From positions 57,468,653 to 57,532,652 of the forward strand of contig CM067543.1 in the NCBI GenBank assembly GCA_034509755.1: a stretch of 64,000 nt of DNA, given 5' to 3'. The translations under genes and the position numbers were made by a program. The DNA is from Anisodus tanguticus (Eukaryota > Streptophyta > Magnoliopsida > Solanales > Solanaceae). The notes beneath the pieces were generated by a model that saw only the letters and a program-made list of their open reading frames with translations, had not been told where the DNA came from and made no database searches. Shown here in pieces: positions 24,592 through 35,786 of this stretch. Every line of letters starts with the position of its first letter. Positions within the stretch are counted from its first letter, which is position 1.

Positions 24592-24970
24592 CTACTTGAA
24601 GGGAGCATCGCAAGAAAGATCGATCAATTTGATCTTCAACTCTATATCTCCGGATTCCACCTCACAAAGCCTTAACCAAACATCTTGCACGACTTCACCA
24701 TTCACCCAATTACTGCTGCTATCGACTGCTAACCAGTTGTCTTTTTCCGGGATAACCTTCCTTAATGTTGTCCCTTCAGAAGCAACCCCAAGAATGTTTC
24801 TCAATCTAGCAGCTGCAACCTAAGGCTGAAGGCTGAGATGAGCATTTCCCATCTTGTCATCCGCCTTGAAACGGTCTTTGTCGAACACTTCCTGTTACAA
24901 TTGCATTTCACTGACATAGAATGAATTTCACAGAAAGTTTTCAAAATAAAATTTATCCTAGAAACTACTC

Positions 24971-25226
24971 CTCCGTCCCAAAATACTTGTCATGTTTTTC
25001 TTTTTAAAAGTCAATTTAACTAAATTTTAAAGTTAAATTAGATTATATTAATTTAATATTTTAGAATTAAAATTTAGATATTCGGAAACTATACGAAAAG
25101 TTTTATAATTTGTAATTCTTCTCATATTAATATGATAAAAGAATATAGCTCAAAATATTGGTCAAAATTCATATAGTTTGACTCTTGAAAAACGTAATGT
25201 GACAAATATTTTGAGACAGAGGGAGT
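24971..25226. mobile_element. MITE, family A, in C2 gene intron 2
   Basis: Starts CTCCTCCGTCCCAAAATACT and ends ATTTTGAGACAGAGGGAGTA. Same family as 11456 and 39064, with the core inverted relative to them (ATTCGGAAACTATACGAAAA). Confidence 0.72.
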
Positions 25227-25910
25227 ATTACCTAACATCATTGCAGCAAAATGCCCAATTATGGAAGTTTCATCATATCCAAATAATGAAGAGGTTTCCT
25301 AATAAACTACCACTAGATTTATAATGCCATTTATAATTTTTCCTATTTGTTCAATGCATTCGTTCAGATACGGGAGATATAGCTGTTTGACAATAGCAAA
25401 GGTGTAAAAACTTCAGAGCACGTTTTATCCAATTTTCAAGTTCAAACATATCAAAACATGCAGCCTTACAATAATTAAGCAGAGATCAACACCACCAGAA
25501 GTCCATAATAATGTCATGGAAATAAGCAAACGTTTTGGAAGAGGTAAGCACGTCATCTGACATAAATCAAGTTTTTAAAATGGGAATACAGAGGTGGATG
25601 AGAGATAATTAATACAACTGCTAATAATACAAAAGTTTAGAGGTAAAAGCAAATACCAATTTGAGAACCTCAGCCGGCTCGGAGATTGAGAAACAAAATT
25701 CTTCATTCCAAACAGGATTAAGGCAGCAATTTATGACTTTGGTTTTGGCAGTCTGATAAAACAATAAGATGCAATATCAGATGTCAGCTCAAGACACCAA
25801 TTTCCAACCTCTCATGCAAAGTGAAAAGGTAGCATCACAAATCACAACAAAACGTCTATGGTGACATACAACATAAAGATGTTAGTATAATCTTTTCCAA
25901 GCAATTTTTC

Positions 25911-26150
25911 TACTCCCTTTGTTTCAATTTGTTTGACTAGCAAAGGAGTTTAAGAAAGTAAGAAAGACCTCTAAATCTTGTGGTCTTAAACTAAAGATAT
26001 GTATAACGTATCAAAATGCCCTTTAATCTTATGGTCTTAAACATGTCACGTGGAATGTTGAAATTAAAGAGTTGTCAAGTTAGGAAAAAGATATTTTTTT
26101 AACGGACTAAAAAGAAAAGTAAGACAAGCAAATTGAAACAGAGAGAGTAA
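25911..26150. mobile_element. MITE, family B (CTCCCTTTGTTTCAATTTG), C2 gene intron 1
   Basis: About 240 bp with ends ACTCCCTTTGTTTCAATTTG and CAAATTGAAACAGAGAGAGT that are inverted repeats of each other. Stowaway-like. Confidence 0.7.
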
Positions 26151-26625
26151 AATATATTAGTATAATCTTTCCCAAGCAATTTTACTATTAATTTCCATAA
26201 ATAAAAGAGAGACACCCTATTTCCATCTCAACCCGTGAGACGGGCAAACAACTAGCGCCAAAGAAAATCACAATTCATTATCGCTACTGCTAACTAGGAT
26301 TCAGAGTATGCAATTGAAAAACCATACTTGTAAAAGCTCTAAGTGTCCAAGATCTAAGTAACATGAGCAGATAATATTAAAAAACAGATGGGCGAAACAT
26401 AGAACTACCTGATTACCCAGCTTGAGAATGACATAAGGATCACTTGTCCTGAAGTCCCGAATCACCAGACGTCTTCCTTTTACAACAGTCACTTTTATCT
26501 GTCCCAATTTGTCTGCCCACTAAAAAACCCACTTTATTACGATTACGAGGTTTATTCGAATATGAAATCCAATCTTGGAAATACAGCGGAGTTCGCCGCG
26601 GGGGCAGCATAGACCCAACGGAGGT

Positions 26626-26642
26626 GCCGGTTCAAGTCCGGC
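26626..26642 (+). other. tRNA T-arm-like hairpin (fragment)
   Basis: GCCGG-TTCAAGT-CCGGC is a perfect 5-bp stem with the canonical T-loop. The sequence continues TCGTGATCCA as a tRNA 3' end might, but no matching acceptor 5' strand, D-arm or anticodon arm is found upstream. It is a tRNA-derived fragment, possibly organellar, not a gene. Confidence 0.4.
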
Positions 26643-26808
26643 TCGTGATCCACTACTGGAAAGTAACAAACTCCGAAAGCAGGACAAGAACTGCATGTCA
26701 CAAGGTAACTTATCCTTATTATTAAATAGAAGCCAAACATATTAGAGGATATGGAAAAGAAACAAGCACTTAACTTGAAGAGGGGTAAGGGCATGCACCC
26801 TGTTATAA

Positions 26809-26928
26809 TATGCTGCTCAGACCCTCCAGAAATGCTGCCGTACCCCGGTCGGATCCTCCAAAAAATACATAGTTTTTGGAGGATCCAACACACCTCTAGC
26901 AGTATTTTTGAAGAGTCCGAGCAACATA
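26809..26928. mobile_element. Palindromic MITE (TATGTTGCTCGGAC type)
   Basis: The ends TATGCTGCTCAGAC and GAGTCCGAGCAACATA are inverted repeats, and the centre CGGATCCTCCAAAAA / TTTTTGGAGGATCC is also palindromic. A second copy is at 62288-62560. I recall this as a frequent Solanaceae element. Confidence 0.72.
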
Positions 26929-27133
26929 AATTATGTAATATTTCAGGTGGGACTTTTGCTTATAAAACTACATGACAGAATTCGACTAGTCTTAAGCAGT
27001 CCTGGAACTACTCGAAACTTATTGGTAGAATGTATGCATTTCCACACATTCAGTGATAGGTAAATTAAGCAAGCTAGATAAAATAAACAGTAATATTGAG
27101 ATACAACCCAAAAGAAGACCAAAACTTAAAAGT

Positions 27134-27358
27134 ACTCCTATGTCCCAATTTATGTGACACTCTTCCCTTATTAGTCGGTCCAAAAAAAACATCTTTGTAC
27201 ATTTGGTAACAATTTAACTTTAAACTTCCCATTTTACCCTCAATGAGATGATTTATAGCCACACACATCTATTGCTTATTTGAGACCAAAAATTTCTCAA
27301 GTCATCTAATTATCCTTAAACTCCATGCCCAGTCAAACATATTCACATAAATTGTGAT
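27134..27358. mobile_element. MITE, family B
   Basis: About 225 bp starting ACTCCTATGTCCCAATTTAT with the inner phrases GACACTCTTCCCTTATTAGT and ATTTATAGCCACACA common to this family, ending CATAAATTGTGATGG. Confidence 0.65.
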
Positions 27359-27666
27359 GGAAAGTAGCACGGTTCCTCATCCAAACTCAACTGCTTACCA
27401 ATTTGGGAACACAAGAATAATTCTAGCAAAAACAAATACAACTGCAAAATAAGAACATTTTACCCTGTAATTCAGTTAGACACAGAACTTCAACAGCATT
27501 ATCCTACTAAATAGTAAGCAGAAACCTTAAAAAACAACAGGAAAAAAAAGAACATATTTAACTTACATGAAGCAGACACTACTTCTTTCTTAAACCCCAG
27601 AGAGCTGCAACATAGTACATAATATCTTACAATTCAGTTAAATAAAGAAAACTTCACTAGCAGTGT

Positions 27667-28018
27667 TGTAGAGGAGCTCACAACTTGCACTGCAGTTCCT
27701 TGACATGCACATGCACATGCACATGCAGTTAGCTGAGCTGGACAACTCAGTTAGGATTAGTTGTTAATCGATTGTAATTAGTTAGAGTGATTAAGTTAAG
27801 TGGACAGCTCATGTATAGCTGGATGATCAGAGGCGGTTATAGTTTAGATTGTATAAATACTCACTCATTGTAAATTGATCAAGGAATGGAAGATGTTTTC
27901 TCATTTCTCTCTCAAACTGGTTTAGCTCTCAAGCTGCCTCTCTCGATACTCTTTGATTAGTTTGAGTTCTTCCATCTCAATTGTGGCTTATGCATGATAA
28001 ATATACTGAATTCTAACA
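27667..28018 (+). repeat. 5' LTR of the Copia element
   Basis: 352 bp, TG...CA ends. A TATAAATACTCACTC motif near 27853 is a likely promoter. It carries four tandem ACATGC units (27700s) where the 3' LTR has two. Confidence 0.92.
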
Positions 28019-28161
28019 TGGTATCGAGCAATAATCGATCGAATTTAGGGATTTCTTCAAGGATTTGAGAGGAATCGAGGAATTTAGATCGAAGGATTTC
28101 AGCTAGGGTTAATCGATTACTGTTTGATTGCTCATTTTTCGATTTAACAGCGAAGTTATCA

Positions 28162-31100
28162 ATGGCGATTGAAGAAGTTGAACGTAATGCAGCTGAGCAA
28201 AATGTAGTTGATGCCGCATTGGATCATAATCATCCATTGTACTTGAATGCATCAGATGGACCGGGATCGCTATCGGTGGGAATTCAGCTGGTAGGGAAGG
28301 AAAATTACGGTCTATGGAGTCGTCCAATCAAGCTAGCTATGCTAGGAAGGAATAAAATTGAATTCATCGATGGATCAGTGAAAAGGGACAGTTATGGACC
28401 CAATTACCGTAATCAGTGGGATCGTTGAAATGTGATAATTGTCATGGGAAATGTTGCGAAGGAGTTGTTGACTGGAATTCTATTCCACTCAGATGTACAT
28501 GCAATTTGGGAAGAGTTGCGAGAAAGGTTTGACAGGATGAATGGTTCGAGGATCTATCAACTGCACAAAGAAATTTTTACACTAACTCAAGGTACTTCCT
28601 CAATTTCAGCTTATTACACTCGACTGAAGGATTTGTGGAATGAGTATGATTCAATCATTCCACCTAGACCTTGTGACTGTGAGAGATCTGTAAAATCAGT
28701 GGAGAACTTACAATATCAAAGGATACTACAGTTTTTGATGGGACTTAATGAAGGATATAGCCAAGCTCGAAGCCAGATCTATTGAAGTCTCAACTACCTA
28801 GTGTCAATCAGATTTAGTTCAGGATGAACGTCAAAAGATGATGGCTGGAGGAAGTTATGCAGTTGTAGATCACATGGATCCCACAGCATTGTTTATTGCT
28901 AGGACAACAATCCAAAGGCCTAGAAGGAACTTCAACCTTGTGTGTGATTTCTGCCACATGAGGGGACATACTAGGGAAGGATGCTACAAGTTGATGAATT
29001 ATGATCACTGTGGTCAAAAAGGACATGTGAAGGAGACTTGTTACAAGATAATTGGCTACCCAGCAGACTTCAAATCCAAAAGGAAGAATGGTACAGCAAG
29101 TGGATATATGGTTCAAGGAGATAATAGCAGTATAACTGCAGGACATTTGACTCAGTGTGGAAGCAGTAATTTGAGTCCTGCAGGCAGATACATGACTCAA
29201 GGAGAGAGTAGTGGATCACATGCCTACATGGTTCAAGGTGAAGGAAGTAGCATGAATGCACCAGTGATGAATGCACCTGGGAATCTCTTCACACAGAACC
29301 AATTTCAACAGATTTTGGCATTGCTCAACAGAGTAGGAATCAATAACACCAATACCAACACTGATGCAAGCACCAGTTCAGGACCCATTGTTGTTGGTGG
29401 TAATGCACTTATGGCAGGTATTCCTTCATTAGATAAAAGGGAAAATGATGCAATTTTAAAATGGATTGTTGATAGTGGTGCAACAAACCATATGATAACT
29501 AATGACAAATTAATGTTGAATGATACAAAAGTAGGAAACAATGGAAATGTACAACTGCCTACAGGGGAGTCAACAAGGGTGACATACACTGGAAATTGTC
29601 CCCTATCTGGAGGTGATATAATCAGGAGTGTGTTGTGTGTTCCAGCATTTAAGTTCAACCTTTTGTCTGTTTCTAAACTGACAAAAGAATTGAATTGCAA
29701 TGTGAATTTTTTTCCTAGTTTCTGCATATTTCAGGATCTCTTCACTGGGAGAGTGAAGGAGATTGGTAAGGAGGAGGAAGGATTGTATATTTTACTTTCA
29801 AAAGTGAATAAAGCCAAGGTCAAGATGAACAGATCTTTTGCAGCAATAGGAGTTACTGATCCTGCTCTATGGCACCAGAGGCTAGGACACATTCCTATAG
29901 GAGTTTTAAGAAGATTGTCAGTTTTTCAAAGTAAAGAAAAGTTCACCTTAGAAAATTGTGATGTTTGTCCTTTGGCTAGGCAAACTATAATTCCATTTCC
30001 ACCTAGTGATAGTAGAATGACTGAGTCTTTTCATTTAGTTTACATGGATGTATGGGGTCCCTACAGAACTACCACTTATAATGGAATGAAATACTTCTTG
30101 ACTTTGGTTGATGATTTTTCTAGATGGACTTGGACTTTCCTTCTTAGAGTTAAAATCAGATGTCACTGAGGTATTAAAGACTTTTATTGCAATGGTGTTG
30201 AATCAGTTTGGCAAGCAAATAAAACTGTTTAGATCTGATAATGGTTCTGAATTCTTTAATCTTGCTTGCGGAAAGTTTTTTAAGATGCATGGCATAATTC
30301 ATCAGAGTTCTTGCCCCTACACCCCACAACAGAATGGGGTGGTAGAGAGAAGACATAGACACATTTTGGAGACTGCTAGGGCCATTAAGTTCCAAGGGTG
30401 TTTGCCTGATAAGTTTTGGGGTTGTTTCATAGAGAGTGCCACTTATGTTATTAACAGAATACCTACATCTAGTTTGGGGTTCAAGTCTCCATTTGAGGAA
30501 CTGTACAATAGAACACCTTCCTTTCAGCAGATGAGGGTCATTGGGTGCCTATGCTATGCTACCAAGTTTCCAAAGGAAGATAAGTTTGGTCCTAGAGCAG
30601 TCAAAGTTGTATTACTTGGTTATGGTGTGAATCAGAAAGGATATAAATTGTATGATCTAGTCAACAAAATTTGTTTCATCAGTAGGGATGTTGTGTTCCA
30701 TGAGCTTGTATTTCCTTTCAAGCAAACTCCTAATAGCATTGATGGTCCTATTACTTCCTCTCCACTAATGCACCTAAATACAGCTCCACCTCTCATCAAT
30801 CCCACACCATCTTTCTCAGTCGCACCTGTTTCACCAGTAGTACAGGACACAATGGCAAATGTACCACCTACTCAGGAGTTGTTACCTCCTGTTTTTTATT
30901 TACAATGCACATAATGAAGTACATGAGGATGATGTTCCTGCTCTAGTACAAGCTGCAGAACGAGAGCAGATGATTCCACCTGTTGACAATGTACCTGAGG
31001 CAGCCTCATATTCCTCAAGTACCTGGTGTTTCTAGACCTACAAGGTCCACCAAACCACCTATTTGGTTGAGAGATTATGTCACTTTGCCTAAAAAGAAAC

Positions 31101-32760
31101 ATCACACTGGGGTTAGTGTTAATACTTGTTCTTATCCTTTATCAGATGTGCTAAGTTACAAATGCTTGTCCACTCAGTATCAAAGCTATATTACACAGTT
31201 TTCTGCAGAGACCGAACCTCATTCTTATTCAGCTGCTATTAAGGACCCTAGATGGGTTGAAGCAATGCAAGCAGAGATTAAGGTTTTGGAAGACAATAAC
31301 ACATGGTCTGTAGTATCACTTCCACCTGGGAAAAAGGCCATTGGGTGCAAGTAGGTATACAAGATTAAGTATTAGGCCTCAGAAGAGGTTGAGAGATTCA
31401 AGGCTAGGTTGGTAGCAAAGGGCTACAATCAAAAGGAGGGTCTGGATTATCAGGAGACATTTTGACCAGTGGTGAAGATGGTCACTGTGAGAGCTGTGAT
31501 TTTAGTTGCAGCAGCTAAGAACTGGCCTATTCAACAATAGATGTTTTTAATGCTTTTTTGCAAGGTGACCTTAATGAGGAAGTGTACATGGACTTGCTTC
31601 AAGGGTTCAAATCTACTACTGGTTCTTCACAAGTATGCAGGTTGCTTAAGTCCCTTTATGGTCTCAAGCAGGCCTCTAGGCAGTGGAATATTAAGCTCAC
31701 CACTGCTTTGCTTCTTATGGATTTGTGCAGAGTCATTTAGACTACTCTCTCTTCCTTAAACATGTTTCTAGCAGGACTGTTTTAGTCTTAGTGTATGTTG
31801 ATGATTTACTCATCACAGGTGATGACAATGATCGGATTATGGCTACTAAGAATTCTCTTCAGTCTTCTTTTAAGATCAAGGACCTTGGTGTTTTGAAGTA
31901 TTTCTTGGGGATAGAATTTGCTAGGAGTTCAGAAGGCACATCAGAGGTAATATGCTCTTGAACTCATTTCAGACCTTGGTCTTACAGGTGCTAAGCCTAT
32001 GAAGGCACCTATGGAACTGAATCAAAAGTTAACCACATTTGAGTTTGATTCTTTTTTTGGTGCTCCTGATGCAACACTACTCTCAGGTCCTAGTGCATAT
32101 CAGAGGTTGGTTGGGAGATTGTTATATTTGACAAATACAAGACCTGATATATCTTTTGTTGTTCAATGCCTCAGTCAGTTCATGTATTCTCCCAAGTCTT
32201 CTCACATGGAGGCTGCACTCAGGGTTGTGAGATATGTAAAGAACTCTCCTGGTTTGGGTATTTTGATGAAAGCTGCAGACTGCCACTTTGACAGCATTTT
32301 GTGATGCTGATTGGACCTCTTGCCCCAACACTAGGAGGTCCATTACTGGCTACTTTGTGAAGTTTGGTCCCTCTCTTGTTTCTTGGAAGTCTAAGAAGCA
32401 ATCCACGATCTCTAAGAGCTCTGCAGAGGCTGAATACAGAAGCTTAGCAGCTACTGTGGCTGAGCTTGTTTGGATGATCAGTTTGTTCAAGTCCATTGGT
32501 GTTGAAGTTCAGTTGCCTGTCCCCATTCATTGTGACGGTAAATCAGCCATCCAAATAGCTGCTAACCCTGTCTTTCATGAACGCACCAAACATATTGATA
32601 TTGATATGATTGCCATTTCATCCGGGAGAAAGTTCAGTTGAAGCTGGTTCAGCTGTTCTACTTTCCCTCTTCAGAGCAACAGGCTGATATACATACAAAG
32701 GCTCTCACACATATGCAGCATGGTTATTTGCTATCCAAGCTAGGAATGAAAAATATCTTC
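28162..32760 (+). pseudogene. Copia gag-pol polyprotein, broken
   Basis: Frame starts at an ATG at 28162. A TGA at 28426 interrupts gag, another break is near 28785, then a long open stretch (28838-30169) holds two zinc knuckles (CDFCHMRGHTREGC and CGQKGHVKETC), protease WIVDSGATNHM and the start of integrase. A one-base shift near 30150 and stops at about 31351 and 31464 follow. The RT box YVDD at about 31798 and the RNase H blocks near 32290-32620 are still recognisable. The polyprotein would normally encode capsid, protease, integrase and RT/RNase H for copy-and-paste transposition. Confidence 0.88.
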
Positions 32761-32790
32761 ATTACCCCTAGCTTGAGGGGGTGGGTGGGG

Positions 32791-33128
32791 TGTAGAGGAG
32801 CTCACAACTGGCACTGCAGTTCCTTGACATGCACATGCAATTAGCAAAGCTGGACAAATCAGTTAGGATTAGTTGTTAATCGATTGTAATTAGTTAGAGT
32901 GATTAAGTTAAGTGGACAGCTCATGTACAGCTGGATGATCAGAGGGGTTATAGTTTAGATTGTATATATACTCACTCATTGTAATTGATCAAGGAATGGA
33001 AGATATTTTCTCATTTCTCTCTCAAACTGGTTTAGCTCTCAAGCTGCCTCTCTCGATACTCTTTGATTAGTTTGAGTTCTTCCATCTCAATTGTGGCTTA
33101 TGTATGATAAATATACTGAATTCTAACA
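32791..33128 (+). repeat. 3' LTR of the Copia element
   Basis: 338 bp, TGTAGAGG...CTAACA; follows the polypurine tract directly and is followed by the AGTGT target duplication. Confidence 0.92.
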
Positions 33129-33402
33129 AGTGTCCAACTAAAGAGTAAGCAAAAACATTAAGAAACATCAGTCAGAATAAAGATAGGATCTTTAATGCAT
33201 ATGAAGCATACCCAAATGTGTAAAACTTACACCATACCTTTAAAAACATCAGAAAAGAAAGAAAAAAACCAATATCTTTAACTCACATGAAGCACACACC
33301 GTTGTTGCTAAAACAAAAGCAGCTGTAACATGGAGTAGTGCATATTATCTTATAATTCAGTTAGATATAGATAATTTCACTAGCGGTGTCCAACTAAATA
33401 GT

Positions 33403-33605
33403 ACTCCCTCCGTCCTAAACATGATATATAGTTTGACATGAAGTTGAGAAATACTAAACACTTTTGAATGTCGTGGGGGTAAAACAAGTGAAGATATAAA
33501 AGATAAAATTTAAAATTAAATTATTTTCAAATAAAAAAATGTCATTATTTTTTTGATAGATTAAAAAGTGTGTTGTATAAATTGGGACGAGAAGCCGTGT
33601 CCCAA
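33403..33605. mobile_element. MITE (CTCCCTCCGTCCTAAACATG) in the degenerate array
   Basis: Begins TACTCCCTCCGTCCTAAACA and runs to about ATTGGGACGAGAAGCC. Stowaway-like ends, no ORF. The right boundary is uncertain. Confidence 0.55.
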
Positions 33606-33832
33606 TTTATATAAAGATAGGATCTTTAATGCCCAGATGTCTAAAATAAGATCTTTAAGTCACATGAAGCAGACTTAGATATTATTCCAAGAAACCTTAA
33701 AAACATCAGGAAGTAAAAAATAAGTAACACTTTTTAACTCACTTGAATCAGACCCAAATGTGTGAAATTCCCAAAATACAAAAAGATTATCTTGTTCTGA
33801 TCGTTGCTTCTCTGCTTTGTGTTTGCATTTAG

Positions 33833-34022
33833 ACCCAGTGAAGAAGCCAAAGAGGAGACAGAGCAAAATGGAGCTAAGGAATGGGTGAATTATGGAATTG
33901 GAGCATTGTCTAGTACTATATTTATATTGTTTGGGATTTTGGGGGCCATTAACAATATTGTCACCATGCCGTATAATCCCCTTTTTCTTTTCGTATTATA
34001 CGTCGTTGCTGTAGCATTATAA
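33833..34022 (+). CDS. Possible orphan terminal exon of a small membrane protein
   Basis: An intron-like pyrimidine-rich tract and acceptor TTTGCATTTAG precede an open frame of 62 residues (acidic start PSEEAKEETEQNGAKEW, then a hydrophobic stretch with GIGALSSTIFILFGILGAI and a second hydrophobic tail LFLFVLYVVAVAL) closed by TAA. Two membrane segments are likely. No upstream exon was found on the plus strand; the DNA upstream is the degenerate array and the Copia element. I do not recognise the family. It may be a captured exon or chance. Confidence 0.3.
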
Positions 34023-35350
34023 ACTGTATTGTTACTAGACGATGAATAATTTTACTAAATTTCCTGTTTATTTTTCTTAATCGGTACACCTAGATTATAA
34101 ACTTGTTATATGAGAATTACTTCCTCTGTTCTCATTTTCTTTTTAGTATATCACAAAAAGAATGTCATATTTCTATATTTAAAAATAATTTAACTTTATG
34201 AGATAATTTACAACCATATATTTATATAAGACTTATTTTGGACCATACATTTCAAATATATTTCTTTCTTAAACTCCGTGTCAAGTCAAATAATATCACA
34301 TAAATTGGGATGGAGAAAATATATATTTGTTGGCTATTTCCAATCTAAAGGATTGGGTGAGCAGTTATTCAGATTAATTCTTCTATATTAATCCAACTAT
34401 GCTTAAATTTCAAAGTAAATTACGAGACAGATTTAATTTATATGACATAGTTTGAATGATCGTGAAATTTAAGAAAGAAATGAATTACTTTCAAAATTTG
34501 TAATGTTAAATATGCCATAAGATTAATAATATCTGCATGATTTGAAAATTTTATTAAAGAGAAAATAGGAAGCTCGAGTTAAATGTTTTTAAATTTATAA
34601 ATATATTATTCTTTATTAAAGTGAACTACTAATAAAGAGATAATGTCATTCTTTTTGGAATGAAAAGAGTACTTATAATTCTTTTTAAAAAACACAATTT
34701 TACTTCAAAGGTACATATTATTATGTCTAAGTGTTAGTAAATGTGTCAGCAACAACGAATATGGCCTTTATGTTGCTGGTTTAATCGAATCTAATATTAA
34801 TTTAGATATATATGTAAATTATTATTAATATTTTAATAAATATTAAATTCAAACCCATAATTTCAATAATACAACGAATTTAATGTTGAAAATTTTAAAG
34901 ATCAAATGCATTATGTAGAAGTCTTGAATCCATCTTCTCTTGAGTGTTAGATTGAAGGGTGGTTGGATTTGGTTCATTTTCCTAATTATGTTTTCCTATC
35001 TTCTTTGATTTTCTTTTCTTCCATACTCTTTGTATTATTTTAAATCGTATTAGCCGCTTAATTTGAACATAAGAGTTATTTATAGAAGTAATGACCATTC
35101 AACGCTATAATATGGCAACATTTCCACATTAGTGTGACACTTTTTGGACCATAATCATTACAATTCATAAAAAGATTCCACACTCCTTTTCTTTTTTGCT
35201 TTTGAACAAATTCAACTTATCTATTCATAGTTAGTGTGAATTTTAAATTATAATTTAAATTATATATATCGTACAAAAAATACGAAAAAATATGGCACTT
35301 AAGAGTATACTCTATGCACGTCATATTAAAATAACAATCATTAGAAAGTA
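34023..35350. other. Intergenic, AT-rich, one MITE-like block
   Basis: About 34119-34320 is a family B MITE (ACTTCCTCTGTTCTCATTTT ... CATAAATTGGGATGGAGAAA). The rest is AT-rich with no gene seen. Confidence 0.45.
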
Positions 35351-35747
35351 ATAATATACTCTGATTCTTGAATGCAGATATTTGATGGAGACCATGGAGA
35401 TACTAGCAGTCAGACATGGCTACAGAGAGCAGAACTCAGTCATTGATGCCTTAGCTAAACATGGAGCAAAATCAAAACTTTTTGGTGAACCAACTTTTTT
35501 GGCAGTTCCTTCGGTGTATGCATCGAATGTTTCTGGGCAGACATGGAAGGAACTACTTACTCGAGATCAATTTCTAACAACAATGTAATTTTGGATGTTA
35601 TTTCTAGACATTTTTGGAGCAATGCTCCGGATGAAAATGTAAGTGTTAATGCTGATGTTGGGCGATCCAGGACTAACATACCTGGAAACGTTTTATGTTG
35701 ATTTTGAAATGAAGAAATGAAGTCATTGATTTGCAAAAAAAAAAAAT
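35351..35747 (+). mobile_element. 5'-truncated LINE (L1-like) with RNase H end and poly(A)
   Basis: An exact 14-bp target duplication, ATCATTAGAAAGTA, at 35337-35350 and 35748-35761 brackets the insert. It ends in a run of A (35735-35746). The open frame 35382-35588 encodes VRHGYREQNSVIDALAKHGA and a FLAVPSVYASNV tail, typical of the RNase H-like C-terminus of plant LINEs. Only the last part of the element is present. Confidence 0.85.
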
Positions 35748-35786
35748 ATCATTAGAAAGTAGCAATAAATCTTGTAGTAATAAAAA

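Larger units (their letters stand above)
24592..26519 (-). pseudogene. Single-C2-domain (CAR-like) protein gene with an in-frame stop
   Basis: Three exons joined by GT-AG introns: 26519-26409, 25752-25657, 24891-24592. They encode KLGQIKVTVVKGRRLVIRDF then TSDPYVILKLGNQ, NPVWNEEFCFSI and EVFDKDRFKADDKMGNAHLS, which are strands and Ca-binding Asp residues of a plant C2 domain like those of C2-domain ABA-related (CAR) proteins that bind membranes in a Ca-dependent way. In exon 3 the codon after SLQP is TAG (24822-24820), where relatives have Leu. Beyond it the frame stays open for 75 more codons with family-like sequence (QDVWLRLCEVESGDIEL) to a stop at 24592. No ATG is visible in the first exon shown; the start must be in an upstream exon not located. 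Most likely a recent pseudogene or a truncated protein; a sequencing error is the other option. Confidence 0.7.
27667..33128 (+). mobile_element. Ty1/copia LTR retrotransposon, structurally complete but coding-defective
   Basis: LTRs at 27667-28018 and 32791-33128 begin TGTAGAGG and end CTAACA. The 5-bp target duplication AGTGT is at 27662-27666 and 33129-33133. A primer-binding site (TGGTATCGAGC, initiator Met-tRNA type) starts at 28019 and a purine-rich tract precedes the 3' LTR (32771-32790). The interior has gag, protease, integrase, reverse transcriptase and RNase H in Copia order. By eye the two LTRs differ by 9 substitutions, a 12-bp ACATGC repeat expansion in the 5' copy and two 1-bp indels, so the insertion is fairly recent. 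Several stops and frameshifts in the polyprotein make it non-autonomous now. Confidence 0.95.
27460..33800. repeat. Degenerate tandem array split by a Copia element and a MITE
   Basis: Outside the Copia element (27667-33128), units recur at about 27470, 27632/33129, 33240 and 33355-33720. Each has the succession ATTCAGTTAGA, TTCACTAGC(A/G)GTGT, CCAACTAAA, CTTAAAAACATCAGGAA and CACATGAAGCAGAC. Spacing is roughly 120-190 bp with heavy divergence. One unit is cut by the Copia insertion at AGTGT; another holds a MITE at 33403-33605. Confidence 0.6.

Noticed and set aside
26552..26975. Overlapping 113- and 74-codon frames near 26.7 kb
   Set aside because: They run through the palindromic MITE at 26809-26928.
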